A DNA stretch of 64,000 nt from Yersinia entomophaga. Lineage in GTDB: Bacteria; Pseudomonadota; Gammaproteobacteria; Enterobacterales; Enterobacteriaceae. Shown piece by piece: positions 12,820 to 23,320 of the stretch; position 1 is the first letter of the stretch, and every line of letters starts with the position of its first letter. The stretch covers positions 2,863,602-2,927,601 of the forward strand of contig NZ_CP010029.1 of the NCBI RefSeq assembly GCF_001656035.1, read 5' to 3'. A model generated the notes under the pieces. The model saw nothing but the letters and a program-made list of their open reading frames with translations, was not told the origin of the DNA and made no database searches. The position numbers were made by a program, and so were the translations under genes.

Positions 12820-12906
12820 GCCGTGGTGGTGGAATTGGTAGACACGCTACCTTGAGGTGGTAGTGCCCGATTGGGCTTACGGGTTCAAGTCCCGTCCTCG
12901 GTACCA
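12820..12906 (+). tRNA. leuU: tRNA-Leu(GAG)
   Basis: An 87-nt class II tRNA with the long variable arm of leucine tRNAs and an encoded CCA. The anticodon loop TTGAGGT puts GAG at 12854-12856 (reads CUC/CUU). The T arm ACGGG-TTCAAGT-CCCGT is perfect. The acceptor stem GCCGTGG pairs with CCTCGGT except at position 5/68, where T faces T; E. coli leuU as recalled has an A-T pair there. Position between secG and the initiator tRNA matches the E. coli leuU-metY order. Confidence 0.95.
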
Positions 12907-12965
12907 AACAGATAGATAACTTGCTTTTTTATCGTTATCGACGTAGTATTTGCCACGTTTTCGGA

Positions 12966-13040
<75 letters not shown>

Positions 13041-13042
<2 letters not shown>

Positions 13043-13063
13043 CTTTCCTAAAGTGTTTTTTTT
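13041..13063 (+). terminator. Terminator directly after initiator tRNA
   Basis: A 6-bp stem CACTTT/AAAGTG with a three-base loop followed by eight T residues. The left arm begins inside the tRNA CCA end, so a terminated RNA would need little 3' trimming. It may attenuate entry into rimP-nusA-infB. Confidence 0.75.
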
Positions 13064-13174
13064 CAAATAGTAGTATTCGCAGTCCTCAATACTTTCGATT
13101 TCAATTTGAAAAAAATACTTGTCAGAAAGTTGTACCGAAGCCGCTTAGCGGCAAACAGGGTCCAGTTGCATAAA

Positions 13175-13196
13175 GCCCCGAATTTCGGGGTTTTTT
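13175..13196 (+). terminator. Second terminator/attenuator before rimP
   Basis: Stem CCCCG/CGGGG (extendable by A-T pairs) followed by six T residues, about 60 bp before rimP. Tandem leader terminators here fit the autoregulated metY-nusA-infB operon of Enterobacterales, where readthrough is adjusted by elongation factors. Confidence 0.75.
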
Positions 13197-13256
13197 GTTA
13201 TTTGACAGCAGAATCACTGGGCTATTAAGCCCTTTTTTTATGTCTTGGGGGTGGGC

Positions 13257-13709
13257 TTGTCCACATTAGAACAAAAGTTAACAGAGATTATTTCAGCACC
13301 GGTCGAAGCGTTAGGCTACGAATTAGTCGGCATCGAGTTCATCCGGGGGCGCCAATCGACGCTACGAATCTATATTGATAGTGACGATGGTATCACTGTT
13401 GATGCTTGTGCTGATGTCAGCCACCAGGTCAGCGCTGTATTGGACGTAGAAGATCCAATCACAGTCGCTTACAACTTGGAAGTTTCCTCTCCGGGCCTTG
13501 ATCGCCCTATGTTCACCGCCGAACACTATAGTCGTTACCTTGGTGAAACAGTCATCCTGGTTTTGCGTATGGCAATGCAAAACCGCCGGAAATGGCAGGG
13601 TATTATTAAAGCTGTTGATGGTGAAATGATCACGGTTACTGTGGATGGAAAAGATGAAGTGTTCGCGCTGAGCAACATCCAGAAAGCGAACCTGGTACCC
13701 CACTTTTAA
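13257..13709 (+). CDS. rimP: Ribosome maturation factor RimP
   Basis: A 150-residue factor needed for maturation of the 30S subunit. It has an N-terminal alpha/beta domain and a C-terminal Sm-like barrel. Strongly conserved segments are [29 protein letters not shown] (with one change) and [11 protein letters not shown]. The TTG at 13257 was chosen because the G-run at 13247-13251 is correctly spaced and the product then equals the E. coli length with N-terminus M-STLEQKL; an upstream TTG at 13245 is in frame but lies in the ribosome binding site. First protein gene of the nusA-infB operon. Confidence 0.95.
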   Translation: MSTLEQKLTEIISAPVEALGYELVGIEFIRGRQSTLRIYIDSDDGITVDACADVSHQVSAVLDVEDPITVAYNLEVSSPGLDRPMFTAEHYSRYLGETVILVLRMAMQNRRKWQGIIKAVDGEMITVTVDGKDEVFALSNIQKANLVPHF

Positions 13710-13730
13710 AGTTTGGATGAGGCAACTAGG

Positions 13731-15218
13731 ATGAACAAAGAGATTCTGGCTGTTGTAGAAGCAGTTTCCAATGAGAAATCCCTTCCGCGCGAGAAGATTT
13801 TTGAAGCGTTGGAAACCGCTCTAGCGACAGCGACCAAGAAAAAATACGAACAAGAAATTGAAGTCCGTGTCAGCATCGATCGTAAAACCGGCGATTTCGA
13901 CACCTTCCGTCGTTGGGTCGCTGTTGATGAAGTGACGATGCCAACGCGTGAAATCACGCTGGAAGCCGCTCAATATGAAGACCCAAGCATTCAGTTGGGC
14001 GATTATGTCGAAGATCAGATTGAATCCGTAACTTTCGACCGCATTACTACGCAAACCGCGAAGCAGGTTATCGTACAAAAAGTACGTGAAGCTGAGCGTG
14101 CGATGGTGGTCGAGCAATTCCGTCAGTATTTAGGCGAGATTGTCACGGGTACAGTGAAAAAAGTTAACCGCGATAGTATCGCGCTGGACTTGGGTAACAA
14201 CGCTGAAGCGGTGATTGGCCGTGAAGATATGTTGCCACGTGAAAACTTCCGTCCGGGCGACCGCATCCGTGGTGTTCTGTACGACGTGCGTCCTGAAGCT
14301 CGCGGCGCGCAGCTGTTTGTCAGCCGCTCCCGTTCAGAAATGCTGATTGAATTGTTCCGTATTGAAGTACCAGAAATTGGTGAAGAGTTGATCGAAATTA
14401 AAGCCGCAGCCCGTGATCCGGGTTCTCGTGCTAAGATTGCGGTCAAAACCAACGATAAGCGTATCGATCCTGTGGGTGCCTGTGTAGGTATGCGCGGTGC
14501 GCGAGTTCAGGCCGTTTCCAGCGAGCTTGGCGGCGAGCGTATCGATATCGTGTTGTGGGATGATAATCCGGCTCAGTTTGTTATCAATGCCATGGCTCCG
14601 GCTGATGTTGCGTCAATCGTTGTTGATGAAGACCGACACACGATGGATGTCGCTGTTGAAGCCAGCAATCTGGCTCAGGCGATTGGCCGTAACGGTCAAA
14701 ACGTCCGTTTGGCTTCACAGCTTAGCGGCTGGGAGCTGAACGTGATGACAGCAGATGATCTTCAGGCGAAACATCAGGCTGAAGCTCATGCGGCGATCGA
14801 TACCTTCACCAAACATCTTGATATTGATGAAGATTTCGCCACTGTGTTGGTTGAAGAAGGTTTCTCTTCTCTGGAAGAGTTGGCTTATGTGCCAATCAAC
14901 GAACTGTTGGAAATAGATGGCCTTGATGAAGATATGGTAGAAGCGCTGCGTGAGCGCGCTAAAGCTGCATTGACCACGCTGGCCCTGGCACAAGAAGAAA
15001 GTCTTGGCGATCAAAAACCCGCAGATGACCTACTGAATTTGGAAGGTCTGGAACGTAGCATGGCATTTAAATTGGCTGCGCGCGGTGTGTGTACGCTGGA
15101 AGATCTTGCCGAGCAGGGTATCGACGATCTGGCAGATATTGAAGGGTTGAGCGATGAGCAAGCCGGCGAGCTGATTATGGCCGCACGTAATATCTGTTGG
15201 TTTGGCGATAATGCGTAA
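13731..15218 (+). CDS. nusA: Transcription termination/antitermination factor NusA
   Basis: A 495-residue RNA-polymerase-binding factor that modulates pausing, termination and antitermination. Domains in order: N-terminal polymerase-binding domain (1 to about 130), S1 (about 135-200), KH1-KH2 with [14 protein letters not shown] and [13 protein letters not shown], then the two acidic AR repeats ([16 protein letters not shown] and [16 protein letters not shown]) found in gamma-proteobacteria. The ATG at 13731 is preceded by GAGG at eight bases and gives the E. coli length exactly; an upstream in-frame ATG at 13713 lacks this. It sits 21 bp after rimP and 24 bp before infB. Confidence 0.97.
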   Translation: MNKEILAVVEAVSNEKSLPREKIFEALETALATATKKKYEQEIEVRVSIDRKTGDFDTFRRWVAVDEVTMPTREITLEAAQYEDPSIQLGDYVEDQIESVTFDRITTQTAKQVIVQKVREAERAMVVEQFRQYLGEIVTGTVKKVNRDSIALDLGNNAEAVIGREDMLPRENFRPGDRIRGVLYDVRPEARGAQLFVSRSRSEMLIELFRIEVPEIGEELIEIKAAARDPGSRAKIAVKTNDKRIDPVGACVGMRGARVQAVSSELGGERIDIVLWDDNPAQFVINAMAPADVASIVVDEDRHTMDVAVEASNLAQAIGRNGQNVRLASQLSGWELNVMTADDLQAKHQAEAHAAIDTFTKHLDIDEDFATVLVEEGFSSLEELAYVPINELLEIDGLDEDMVEALRERAKAALTTLALAQEESLGDQKPADDLLNLEGLERSMAFKLAARGVCTLEDLAEQGIDDLADIEGLSDEQAGELIMAARNICWFGDNA

Positions 15219-15242
15219 TAAACTGTAGCAGGAAGGAACAGC

Positions 15243-17921
15243 ATGACAGATGTAACCGTTAAATCGCTGGCAGCAGAGATTCAGACCCCGGTTGATCGCC
15301 TGGTACAGCAGTTTGCTGATGCAGGGATCAAGAAGTCTGAAGTAGACTCCGTTACCCAGCAAGAAAAAGAAACATTGCTGGCGCACCTGAACCGTGAACA
15401 CGGCAGCGCGCCAAATAAACTCACGTTGCAACGCAAAACGCGTAGCACCTTGAATATTCCGAGCACCGGCGGAAAAAGTAAATCGGTGCAAATCGAGGTC
15501 CGCAAGAAACGCACTTATGTAAATACGCCGGAAGCTGAACAAGCGAAAGCGGAAGAGCAGGCACAGCGTGAAGCGGAAGAGCAGGCACAACGTGAAGCAG
15601 CAGCGGCAGCGCAGAAAATCGCTGAAGAAAATGCTAAACGTGCGGCCGAAGAACAAGCCAAACGTGAGGCCGCTGAAAAAGCTAAACGCCAAGCAGCGGA
15701 AAAAGAAAAAGTGACGAATCAACAAACCGACGAAAAAACCAAGCCAGCTCAGACCGATAAAGCACGCCGTGAAGCTGAAGCTGCCGAGCTGAAACGCTCT
15801 GTAGAAGAAGAAACACGCCGTAAGGTCGAAGAAGACGCGAAACGCGTTGCTGAAGAGGCCCGTAAAATGGCGGCTGAAAACGAAGGTAAATGGCCAGAAC
15901 CTGTGGCTGAGCAGACCGAGTCTGCTGACTACCATGTAACGACCTCTCAACATGCTCGCGCCGCAGAAGATGAAAACGACGCGAAAGTTGAAGGCGATCG
16001 CCGTAGCCGCACTCGTGGTGGCAAAGCGACTAAACAGAAAAAAGGCAATAAACTTTCCGAGTCTAAAGCCGATCGCGAAGAAGCGCGTGCCGTTGGCCGT
16101 AAGGGTAAACGTAAGCCAAGCACTTTGCAGCAGAGCTTCAACAAGCCAGTGGTTGCGGTAAACCGTGACGTAGTGATTGGCGAAACTGTTACCGTTGCCG
16201 AACTGGCTAACAAAATGGCTGTTAAAGGTTCTCAGGTCATCAAAGCGATGATGAAACTGGGTGCAATGGCAACCATCAACCAGGTTATCGATCAGGAAAC
16301 AGCTCAGCTGGTTGCTGAAGAGATGGGCCACAAAGTTATCCTGCGTCGTGAAAACGAGCTGGAAGAAGCGCTGATGAGCGACCGTGATACAGGTACTGGT
16401 ATTGCAGCTGAGTCACGCGCTCCAGTTGTCACCATCATGGGCCACGTTGACCACGGTAAAACCTCTCTGCTGGACTACATCCGCTCCACTAAAGTGGCGT
16501 CGGGCGAAGCAGGCGGCATTACTCAGCACATCGGTGCTTATCACGTTGAAACTGACAACGGCATGATCACCTTCCTGGATACCCCAGGACACGCAGCGTT
16601 TACTTCAATGCGTGCTCGTGGTGCTCAGGCGACAGATATCGTTGTTCTGGTTGTTGCGGCAGACGATGGCGTGATGCCACAGACTATCGAAGCTATCCAG
16701 CATGCGAAAGCGGCGAACGTGCCGGTTGTCGTTGCAGTGAACAAAATGGATAAGCCAGAAGCCGATCCAGACCGCGTTAAAACCGAACTGTCTCAGTACG
16801 GCATCCAGCCGGAAGAGTGGGGCGGCGAGTCTCAGTTCATCAACGTGTCTGCTAAAGCGGGTACAGGTATTGACGAACTGTTGAACGCAATCCTGCTGCA
16901 AGCTGAAGTGCTGGAACTGAAAGCGGTTCGTAGCGGCATGGCAAGCGGTGTGGTTATCGAATCCTTCCTGGATAAAGGCCGTGGCCCAGTTGCTACCGTG
17001 CTGGTTCAAGAAGGAACGCTGAACAAGGGCGATATCGTACTGTGTGGCTTCGAGTATGGCCGTGTGCGTGCGATGCGTGACGAATTAGGTCGCGACATCA
17101 CCTCCGCTGGTCCGTCTATTCCGGTTGAAATTCTGGGTCTGTCCAGCGTTCCTGCTGCCGGTGACGAAGTTACCGTTGTTCGTGATGAGAAAAAAGCGCG
17201 TGAAGTTGCACTGTATCGTCAGGGTAAATTCCGCGAAGTTAAACTGGCTCGTCAGCAGAAATCTAAACTGGAAAACATGTTTGCGAACATGACCGAAGGC
17301 GAAGTTTCTGAACTGAACATCGTAATCAAGTCTGACGTACAGGGTTCTTGTGAAGCTATCTGTGATTCACTGGAAAAACTGTCTACCGACGAAGTGAAAG
17401 TGCGCATTGTGGGTTCAGGCGTTGGTGGTATCACCGAAACTGATGCAACTCTGGCCGCTGCTTCTGGCGCAATCATTCTTGGCTTTAACGTCCGTGCTGA
17501 TGCTTCAGCCCGTCGCGTAGTTGAGACTGAAGGCCTGGATCTGCGTTACTACTCCGTTATCTATAGCCTGATTGACGAAGTCAAGCAGGCAATGAGCGGT
17601 ATGTTGGCACCAGAGTACAAACAGCAAATCATTGGTCTGGCTGAAGTTCGTGATGTATTTAAATCACCGAAATTCGGCGCCATTGCTGGTTGTATGGTTA
17701 CCGAAGGTGTGATTAAGCGTAACAACCCAATCCGCGTTCTGCGTGACAACGTGGTTATCTACGAAGGCGAGCTGGAATCTCTGCGCCGCTTCAAAGATGA
17801 CGTAAACGAAGTCCGTAACGGTATGGAATGTGGTATCGGCGTTAAGAACTACAACGACGTGCGTACTGGCGATATGATCGAAGTATTCGAAATCATTGAA
17901 ATCAAACGTACCATCGCTTAA
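15243..17921 (+). CDS. infB: Translation initiation factor IF-2
   Basis: An 892-residue GTPase that brings fMet-tRNA to the 30S initiation complex and promotes subunit joining. An N-terminal helical domain is followed by a long charged Lys/Glu/Ala-rich linker (about residues 95-215). The G domain has [17 protein letters not shown] and NKMDKPE. C-terminal domains contain the conserved initiator-tRNA-binding barrel ([13 protein letters not shown]). The linker contains short Ala/Glu/Gln-rich repeats (EEQAQREAE units). An internal start for the short form is noted separately. Central gene of the metY-rimP-nusA-infB-rbfA-truB operon. Confidence 0.98.
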   Translation: MTDVTVKSLAAEIQTPVDRLVQQFADAGIKKSEVDSVTQQEKETLLAHLNREHGSAPNKLTLQRKTRSTLNIPSTGGKSKSVQIEVRKKRTYVNTPEAEQAKAEEQAQREAEEQAQREAAAAAQKIAEENAKRAAEEQAKREAAEKAKRQAAEKEKVTNQQTDEKTKPAQTDKARREAEAAELKRSVEEETRRKVEEDAKRVAEEARKMAAENEGKWPEPVAEQTESADYHVTTSQHARAAEDENDAKVEGDRRSRTRGGKATKQKKGNKLSESKADREEARAVGRKGKRKPSTLQQSFNKPVVAVNRDVVIGETVTVAELANKMAVKGSQVIKAMMKLGAMATINQVIDQETAQLVAEEMGHKVILRRENELEEALMSDRDTGTGIAAESRAPVVTIMGHVDHGKTSLLDYIRSTKVASGEAGGITQHIGAYHVETDNGMITFLDTPGHAAFTSMRARGAQATDIVVLVVAADDGVMPQTIEAIQHAKAANVPVVVAVNKMDKPEADPDRVKTELSQYGIQPEEWGGESQFINVSAKAGTGIDELLNAILLQAEVLELKAVRSGMASGVVIESFLDKGRGPVATVLVQEGTLNKGDIVLCGFEYGRVRAMRDELGRDITSAGPSIPVEILGLSSVPAAGDEVTVVRDEKKAREVALYRQGKFREVKLARQQKSKLENMFANMTEGEVSELNIVIKSDVQGSCEAICDSLEKLSTDEVKVRIVGSGVGGITETDATLAAASGAIILGFNVRADASARRVVETEGLDLRYYSVIYSLIDEVKQAMSGMLAPEYKQQIIGLAEVRDVFKSPKFGAIAGCMVTEGVIKRNNPIRVLRDNVVIYEGELESLRRFKDDVNEVRNGMECGIGVKNYNDVRTGDMIEVFEIIEIKRTIA
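15711..15713 (+). other. infB: Probable internal start codon for short IF-2
   Basis: A GTG codon at infB codon 157, in the context KEKVTNQQ. E. coli makes IF-2-beta from a GTG at codon 158 in the matching context (VSNQQ), so in-frame initiation here would give a protein of about 736 residues. Only position and codon are seen; use of the start is inferred. Confidence 0.6.
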
Positions 17922-17948
17922 CGACCTCTGATCTGCTTATATCCATTT

Positions 17949-17966
17949 GGGGGGCCTTGGCCCCCC
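17949..17966 (+). other. Intercistronic GC hairpin between infB and rbfA
   Basis: A palindrome of GGGGGGCC facing GGCCCCCC, about 20 bp before the rbfA start. There is no T-tract, so it is not a standard terminator; an mRNA-stability or processing element is more likely. Confidence 0.6.
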
Positions 17967-17986
17967 TACTTGTCTGGAGAATCCTA

Positions 17987-18397
17987 ATGGCAAAAGAATT
18001 TAGCCGCTCTCAGCGCGTTTCTCAGGAAATGCAAAAAGAGATCGCAATCATTCTACAGCGTGAAATCAAAGATCCTCGTGTCGGTATGGCGACGGTGTCG
18101 GGTATCGAACTTTCTCGCGATCTGGCCTACGCCAAGGTTTTTGTCACTTTCCTGAATGTATTAACCGACAATGCCGATCCTGATACGGTCAAAAACGGTA
18201 TCAAGGCACTGCAAGACGCTTCCGGTTATATCCGTACTTTGCTGGGTAAAGCCATGCGTTTGCGCATTGTGCCCGAGCTGACATTTGCCTATGACAACTC
18301 CCTGATTGAAGGGATGCGTATGTCTAACCTGGTCACAAACGTCATCAAAAATGACGTTGAGCGTCAGACCTCTACAGGCACTGACGAGGAGAAGTAA
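17987..18397 (+). CDS. rbfA: 30S ribosome-binding factor RbfA
   Basis: A 136-residue KH-like cold-shock protein that binds the 16S rRNA 5' region in late 30S maturation. The core [10 protein letters not shown] and [15 protein letters not shown] matches the family. The ATG at 17987 has GGAGA upstream; in-frame codons further 5' lie in the intercistronic hairpin. The stop TAA overlaps the truB ATG (TAATG), so the two genes are translationally coupled. Confidence 0.96.
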   Translation: MAKEFSRSQRVSQEMQKEIAIILQREIKDPRVGMATVSGIELSRDLAYAKVFVTFLNVLTDNADPDTVKNGIKALQDASGYIRTLLGKAMRLRIVPELTFAYDNSLIEGMRMSNLVTNVIKNDVERQTSTGTDEEK

Positions 18398-19341
18398 TGG
18401 GTCGACCACGTCGTCGTGGCCGTGACATTAACGGTGTTCTGTTATTGGACAAACCGTTAGGCCTCTCATCAAATGACGTTTTGCAGAAAGTGAAGCGTCT
18501 TTTCAGTGCTAACCGTGCAGGTCATACCGGTGCATTGGACCCATTAGCTACCGGTATGCTGCCTATCTGTCTGGGCGAAGCGACCAAGTTTTCTCAATTC
18601 CTGCTGGATTCTGATAAACGCTACCGCGTGATTGCCCGTCTGGGCCAACGTACCGATACCTCTGATGCAGAGGGTGCGTTGATTAGCGAGCGTGACGTCA
18701 ATTTCACTCAGGAACAGCTGGACGCCGCGTTGGATAGTTTCCGCGGTGACACCCAGCAAGTGCCTTCCATGTATTCTGCGCTGAAACATCAGGGCAAACC
18801 GCTGTACGAGTATGCTCGTCAGGGAATCGAAGTGGAGCGAGAAGCCCGTGATATCACGGTCTATGAGCTGCAATTCATTCGTTGGGAAGGTTATGAGCTG
18901 GAGCTGGAAATTCATTGCTCAAAAGGTACCTACATTCGCACCATCATTGATGATTTGGGCGAAATGTTAGGCTGCGGTGCCCATGTCAGCTATCTGCGTC
19001 GTTTGCAGGTTGCAACTTATCCGAGCGATCGGATGGTGACACTGGAGCAACTAAGCGCCATGGTTGAAACGGCTCAGGCCGAAGAGCGTTCACCTAACCC
19101 GGAACTGGATAAACTGTTGCTCCCAATGGATAGCGCAGTGTTGAATTTCCCGGAAGTGAATTTGCTGCCAATCGTTGCAGCTTATGTGAAACAGGGTCAA
19201 CCGGTTCAGGTGGCGGGTGCGCCAACTGAAGGCATGGTCCGCATGACCGAAGGCGAAGAGCGCAATTTCATCGGCATCGGTATTATTGCTGATGATGGCA
19301 GAGTCGCACCGAAACGTTTGGTTGTGGAACACGTAGAATAG
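18397..19341 (+). CDS. truB: tRNA pseudouridine(55) synthase TruB
   Basis: A 314-residue enzyme that makes pseudouridine 55 in the T loop of tRNAs. The catalytic Asp is in the motif [15 protein letters not shown] (about residues 42-56). The later motifs [11 protein letters not shown] and [10 protein letters not shown] are intact, and a C-terminal PUA domain follows. The length equals the E. coli protein. It is coupled to rbfA by a one-base overlap and is followed about 120 bp later by rpsO, which has its own promoter in relatives. Confidence 0.97.
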   Translation: MGRPRRRGRDINGVLLLDKPLGLSSNDVLQKVKRLFSANRAGHTGALDPLATGMLPICLGEATKFSQFLLDSDKRYRVIARLGQRTDTSDAEGALISERDVNFTQEQLDAALDSFRGDTQQVPSMYSALKHQGKPLYEYARQGIEVEREARDITVYELQFIRWEGYELELEIHCSKGTYIRTIIDDLGEMLGCGAHVSYLRRLQVATYPSDRMVTLEQLSAMVETAQAEERSPNPELDKLLLPMDSAVLNFPEVNLLPIVAAYVKQGQPVQVAGAPTEGMVRMTEGEERNFIGIGIIADDGRVAPKRLVVEHVE

Positions 19342-19462
19342 GCGCAATCGGCCTATCTTGCGATCCCACACATCAAAGAGTAGAATAGTCCGGCTTACAT
19401 ATTGGGTTGCTGAATTAGAGATCGGCGCCTGTCTAATTTAATCTATTATTTGGAGTTGTATT

Positions 19463-19732
19463 ATGTCTCTAAGTGTTGAAGCGAAAGCTAAAATTGTTGC
19501 TGACTTCGGTCGTGGTGCTAACGACACCGGTTCTAGCGAAGTTCAGGTTGCTCTGTTGACTGCACAAATTAACCATTTGCAAAGTCACTTCTCCGAGCAC
19601 AAAAAAGATCACCACAGCCGTCGTGGTCTGCTGCGTATGGTATCCACGCGTCGTAAGCTGCTGGACTACCTGAAGCGTGAAGATGTAGCGCGTTATGCTT
19701 CCCTGATCGAGCGTCTGGGTCTGCGTCGCTAA
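19463..19732 (+). CDS. rpsO: 30S ribosomal protein S15
   Basis: An 89-residue four-helix protein that binds the 16S rRNA central domain. The family core [16 protein letters not shown] and [14 protein letters not shown] segment ([14 protein letters not shown]) is present. In E. coli S15 represses its own translation through a pseudoknot at the start site; the short leader here (TTGGAGTTGTATT before the ATG) could allow this, but a pseudoknot was not verified. A terminator and then the pnp leader follow. Confidence 0.98.
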   Translation: MSLSVEAKAKIVADFGRGANDTGSSEVQVALLTAQINHLQSHFSEHKKDHHSRRGLLRMVSTRRKLLDYLKREDVARYASLIERLGLRR

Positions 19733-19750
19733 GTCTGCGAGTTTCGAGTA

Positions 19751-19780
19751 GAAAGGGGCCTAATTTGGCCCCTTTCTTCT
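19751..19780 (+). terminator. Terminator after rpsO
   Basis: A perfect 10-bp stem GAAAGGGGCC/GGCCCCTTTC with a six-base loop; the following tract (TTCT) is short. It probably allows some readthrough into pnp, as known for rpsO-pnp in E. coli. Confidence 0.75.
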
Positions 19781-19852
19781 AAGAACCGATGACAGAAAAC
19801 GTTAACGTATTGTTATTGTTTCTAAAATAGGATCTTCCGTTACAGCATTTCG

Positions 19853-19908
19853 CGCGGCTAATGAGAGACTTTAGCTCAATGGTGAGTTAAGGGTTGTCAT
19901 TAGTCGCG
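19853..19908 (+). promoter_or_regulatory. pnp leader stem-loop, probable RNase III site
   Basis: A 12-bp stem between CGCGGCTAATGA and TCATTAGTCGCG (one G-T pair) lies about 85 bp before pnp. In E. coli, RNase III cuts such a leader duplex and PNPase then removes the stub, giving autoregulation. The sequence and position strongly resemble that element. Confidence 0.8.
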
Positions 19909-19992
19909 AGGATGTAGTGTGAAGATCGGTAAGTAACAGGTGGATCAGGTCGTCAATACGATCGAGCGCCGATCAAGCTAAAGGATATTATT

Positions 19993-22113
19993 TTGCTGAC
20001 TCCGATTATTCGTAAGTTCCAGTACGGTCAACATACCGTGACCATTGAAACCGGTATGATGGCTCGCCAGGCAACTGCTGCCGTTATGGTAAGCATGGAC
20101 GACACCGCAGTATTCGTTACTGTTGTTGGCCAGAAAAAAGCCAAGCCAGGCCAAAGCTTCTTCCCACTGACCGTTAACTATCAGGAGCGTACTTACGCTG
20201 CTGGTCGTATCCCAGGCAGTTTCTTCCGTCGTGAAGGCCGTCCAAGCGAAGGCGAAACCCTGACCTCTCGCCTGATTGACCGTCCGATTCGCCCTCTGTT
20301 CCCAGAAGGCTTTCTGAATGAAGTTCAGGTTATCGCGACCGTTGTTTCCGTTAACCCACAGGTTAACCCGGACATCGTTGCTCTGATCGGTGCATCTGCG
20401 GCTCTGAGCCTGTCAGGTATTCCATTCAACGGCCCAATCGGTGCTGCACGCGTTGGTTTTATCAATGACCAATACGTTCTGAACCCGACGACCGATGAGC
20501 TGAAAGAAAGTCGTCTGGATCTGGTTGTTGCCGGTACAGCTGCCGCAGTATTGATGGTTGAATCCGAAGCAGACATCCTGAGCGAAGATCAAATGCTGGG
20601 CGCAGTGGTATTCGGTCACGAACAACAACAGGTTGTGATTGAAAACATCAACGCACTGGTTGCTGAAGCGGGCAAACCTAAGTGGGATTGGCAGCCAGAA
20701 GCGGTTAACGAAGCGCTGTATGCGCGCGTTGCTGAATTGGCCAGCGCACGTCTGGGCGATGCATACCGTATTACCGAGAAACAAGAGCGTTACACTCAGG
20801 TTGATGCAATCAAAGCTGAAGTGACCGAATCTCTGCTGGCGGCAGACGAGACTCTGGATGCTTCAGAAATTCAGGACATCCTGGGCAGCGTAGAGAAAGA
20901 CGTGGTTCGTAGCCGTGTTCTGCGTGGCGAGCCGCGTATCGATGGCCGCGAAAAAGACATGATCCGTGGTCTGGACGTTCGTACTGGCGTATTGCCACGT
21001 ACTCACGGTTCAGCACTGTTCACCCGTGGCGAAACTCAGGCGCTGGTAACCGCGACTCTGGGTACCGCACGTGACGCGCAAAATATTGATGAACTGATGG
21101 GTGAGCGTACTGACTCATTCCTGCTACACTATAACTTCCCTCCTTACTCTGTTGGTGAAACAGGTATGGTTGGTTCACCTAAGCGTCGTGAGATTGGCCA
21201 TGGCCGTCTGGCGAAACGCGGTGTGTTGGCCGTTATGCCAAGCCCGAGCGAATTCCCCTATACCATTCGTGTGGTTTCTGAAATCACCGAATCTAACGGT
21301 TCTTCCTCAATGGCTTCCGTTTGTGGTGCTTCTCTGGCCCTGATGGACGCTGGCGTGCCAATCAAAGCCGCCGTTGCGGGTATCGCAATGGGTCTGGTTA
21401 AAGATGAAGAAAACTTTGTGGTTCTGTCCGATATCTTGGGTGACGAAGATCACTTGGGCGACATGGACTTCAAAGTAGCGGGTAGCCGTGAAGGTATTAC
21501 CGCGCTGCAAATGGATATTAAAATCGAAGGTATTACCCGCGAAATCATGCAGGAAGCACTGAGCCAGGCCAAGGGTGCGCGTCTGCACATTCTGGGCGTA
21601 ATGGAACAGGCTATCAGCACACCACGTGGTGATATCTCCGAGTTCGCTCCACGTATCTACACCATGAAGATCAACTCTGACAAAATCAAAGATGTGATCG
21701 GTAAAGGTGGTTCTGTGATTCGTGCGCTGACGGAAGAAACAGGTACTACCATCGAAATCGAAGATGATGGCACCATCAAGATTGCAGCAACTGACGGCGA
21801 AAAAGCGAAACACGCTATTCGTCGCATCGAAGAAATCACTGCTGAAATCGAAGTGGGTCGCATCTACGCTGGTAAAGTAACTCGTATCGTTGATTTCGGT
21901 GCGTTCGTTGCTATCGGTGGCGGTAAAGAAGGTTTGGTTCATATTTCTCAAATCGCTGACAAGCGCGTAGAGAAAGTGACTGATTACCTGCAAATGGGCC
22001 AGGAAGTGCCAGTTAAGGTAATGGAAGTTGACCGTCAGGGTCGTATTCGCCTGAGCATCAAAGAAGCGACTACGCCTGATGCAGAAGCTCCAGCGCCTGA
22101 AGCAGCAGAGTAA
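19993..22113 (+). CDS. pnp: Polynucleotide phosphorylase
   Basis: A 706-residue 3'-5' phosphorolytic exoribonuclease, a degradosome component. Two RNase PH-like cores are joined by a helical domain; the second has the catalytic region [13 protein letters not shown] near residue 487. A KH domain ([15 protein letters not shown]) and an S1 domain ([15 protein letters not shown]) end the protein before an Ala/Pro/Glu tail. The start is TTG, as in E. coli pnp, with AAGGA upstream. It is preceded by the RNase III-type leader hairpin and followed by a terminator. Confidence 0.98.
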   Translation: MLTPIIRKFQYGQHTVTIETGMMARQATAAVMVSMDDTAVFVTVVGQKKAKPGQSFFPLTVNYQERTYAAGRIPGSFFRREGRPSEGETLTSRLIDRPIRPLFPEGFLNEVQVIATVVSVNPQVNPDIVALIGASAALSLSGIPFNGPIGAARVGFINDQYVLNPTTDELKESRLDLVVAGTAAAVLMVESEADILSEDQMLGAVVFGHEQQQVVIENINALVAEAGKPKWDWQPEAVNEALYARVAELASARLGDAYRITEKQERYTQVDAIKAEVTESLLAADETLDASEIQDILGSVEKDVVRSRVLRGEPRIDGREKDMIRGLDVRTGVLPRTHGSALFTRGETQALVTATLGTARDAQNIDELMGERTDSFLLHYNFPPYSVGETGMVGSPKRREIGHGRLAKRGVLAVMPSPSEFPYTIRVVSEITESNGSSSMASVCGASLALMDAGVPIKAAVAGIAMGLVKDEENFVVLSDILGDEDHLGDMDFKVAGSREGITALQMDIKIEGITREIMQEALSQAKGARLHILGVMEQAISTPRGDISEFAPRIYTMKINSDKIKDVIGKGGSVIRALTEETGTTIEIEDDGTIKIAATDGEKAKHAIRRIEEITAEIEVGRIYAGKVTRIVDFGAFVAIGGGKEGLVHISQIADKRVEKVTDYLQMGQEVPVKVMEVDRQGRIRLSIKEATTPDAEAPAPEAAE

Positions 22114-22126
22114 TTAAGTCCGTTTT

Positions 22127-22159
22127 CAACTCCTTGCCAAGAGGCAGGGAGTTGTTCTT
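22127..22159 (+). terminator. Terminator after pnp
   Basis: A 12-bp stem (CAACTCC-T-TGCC against GGCA-G-GGAGTTG, one G-T pair) with loop AAGA and a short T-rich tail (TTCTTA). Confidence 0.72.
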
Positions 22160-22238
22160 ATCTCGAGGGCAGGACGCTCTTGTGTTAAACAAGCGGATGA
22201 AAGGACGTTTATCCAATGTTTGTCTTCGGGAGTAGGAA

Positions 22239-23123
22239 ATGAAGCCTTTCTTGCGCTGGTGTTACGTTGCGACAGCACTCATGCTGGCAGGATGCAGCAA
22301 CAATGATTGGCGTAAGGATGAGGTTTTGGCTATCCCGTTGCAGCCTACGCTGCAGCAGGAAGTGATTCTAGCTCGCATGGAACAGATCCTTGCAAGCCGG
22401 GCACTAACGGATGATGAGCGCGCGCAGCTTTTATATGAGCGCGGAGTGCTGTATGATAGCCTCGGGCTACGGGCACTAGCGCGAAATGATTTTTCGCAAG
22501 CGTTAGCTATTCGTCCTGATATGCCAGAAGTTTTTAACTATCTGGGCATTTATTTAACGCAGGCAGGCAATTTTGATGCTGCCTATGAAGCGTTTGATTC
22601 TGTACTAGAGCTTGATCCAACTTACAATTACGCGCGTTTAAATCGGGGCATCGCACTTTATTATGGCGGTCGCTTCCCGTTAGCGCAGGATGATCTGCAG
22701 GCGTTTTATCAAGACGATCCAAATGATCCCTTCCGTTCGTTATGGCTGTACCTGGTGGAAAAAGAAATTGATCCCAAGGCTGCCGAAGTAGCGTTGAAAC
22801 AACGCTATGAAAAGTCGAACAGAGGGCAATGGGGATGGAATATTGTCGAATTCTACTTGGGGAATATCAGCGAAAAAACGCTGATGGAACGCCTCAAGGC
22901 GGATGCAACGGATAACACTTCGCTCGCTGAGCATCTCAGTGAAACTGACTTCTATTTAGGTAAACATTACCTAAGTCTGGGGGACAAGGACACCGCTTCG
23001 GCGCTGTTCAAACTGACGGTAGCTAACAACGTTCATAACTTTGTTGAGCACCGCTATGCATTGTTGGAATTGGCGCTTTTGGGCCAAGAACAAGACGACC
23101 TATCGGAATCGGACCAGCAATAG
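22239..23123 (+). CDS. nlpI: Lipoprotein NlpI
   Basis: A 294-residue outer-membrane lipoprotein. The signal peptide ends in the lipobox LAGC with Cys19. The mature part holds several TPR repeats (about residues 62-160, for example [20 protein letters not shown]). In E. coli NlpI is the adaptor that brings the protease Prc to the endopeptidase MepS and scaffolds peptidoglycan hydrolases. Length and the ending DDLSESDQQ match E. coli closely. It lies between pnp and deaD, as in E. coli. Confidence 0.97.
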   Translation: MKPFLRWCYVATALMLAGCSNNDWRKDEVLAIPLQPTLQQEVILARMEQILASRALTDDERAQLLYERGVLYDSLGLRALARNDFSQALAIRPDMPEVFNYLGIYLTQAGNFDAAYEAFDSVLELDPTYNYARLNRGIALYYGGRFPLAQDDLQAFYQDDPNDPFRSLWLYLVEKEIDPKAAEVALKQRYEKSNRGQWGWNIVEFYLGNISEKTLMERLKADATDNTSLAEHLSETDFYLGKHYLSLGDKDTASALFKLTVANNVHNFVEHRYALLELALLGQEQDDLSESDQQ

Positions 23124-23171
23124 CTGACGGACAACTATTAGCCTGATATACCTTGGTTTTAACCAATGTTT

Positions 23172-23198
23172 ATCACCTTCGCGGGTGATGGCCTTTTT
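23172..23198 (+). terminator. Terminator after nlpI
   Basis: Stem ATCACC/GGTGAT with a six-base loop followed by GGCC and five T residues. It separates nlpI from yrbN-deaD. Confidence 0.65.
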
Positions 23199-23239
23199 GT
23201 TCGTTTTATAATCTAATTTGAGCCGGTTCACACTTTTCA

Positions 23240-23320
23240 ATGAAAATGACTGAAAATTTTCTCGACGAGTTATGTAGACTGGCTGCCATTATTAATGAGG
23301 CACGTGTACATGACTACTGA
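23240..23320 (+). CDS. yrbN: Small protein YrbN, overlapping the deaD start
   Basis: A 26-codon ORF, below usual calling limits. It begins [16 protein letters not shown] and ends VHDY before TGA at 23318. The position, size and the LCRLAAI core match the YrbN small protein known upstream of deaD in E. coli. The ORF overlaps the deaD start codon (23310) by 11 bp in another frame, which suggests translational coupling: ribosomes ending yrbN would be placed at the deaD start. The deaD ribosome binding site lies inside yrbN. Function is unknown; a regulatory role in DeaD synthesis is inference. Confidence 0.85.
   Translation: MKMTENFLDELCRLAAIINEARVHDY

Noticed and set aside
15030..16331. A 433-codon open frame on the - strand across infB.
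   Set aside because: It is a shadow of the Lys/Glu-rich IF-2 linker, with no ribosome binding site and implausible Phe/Arg/Ser-rich composition.
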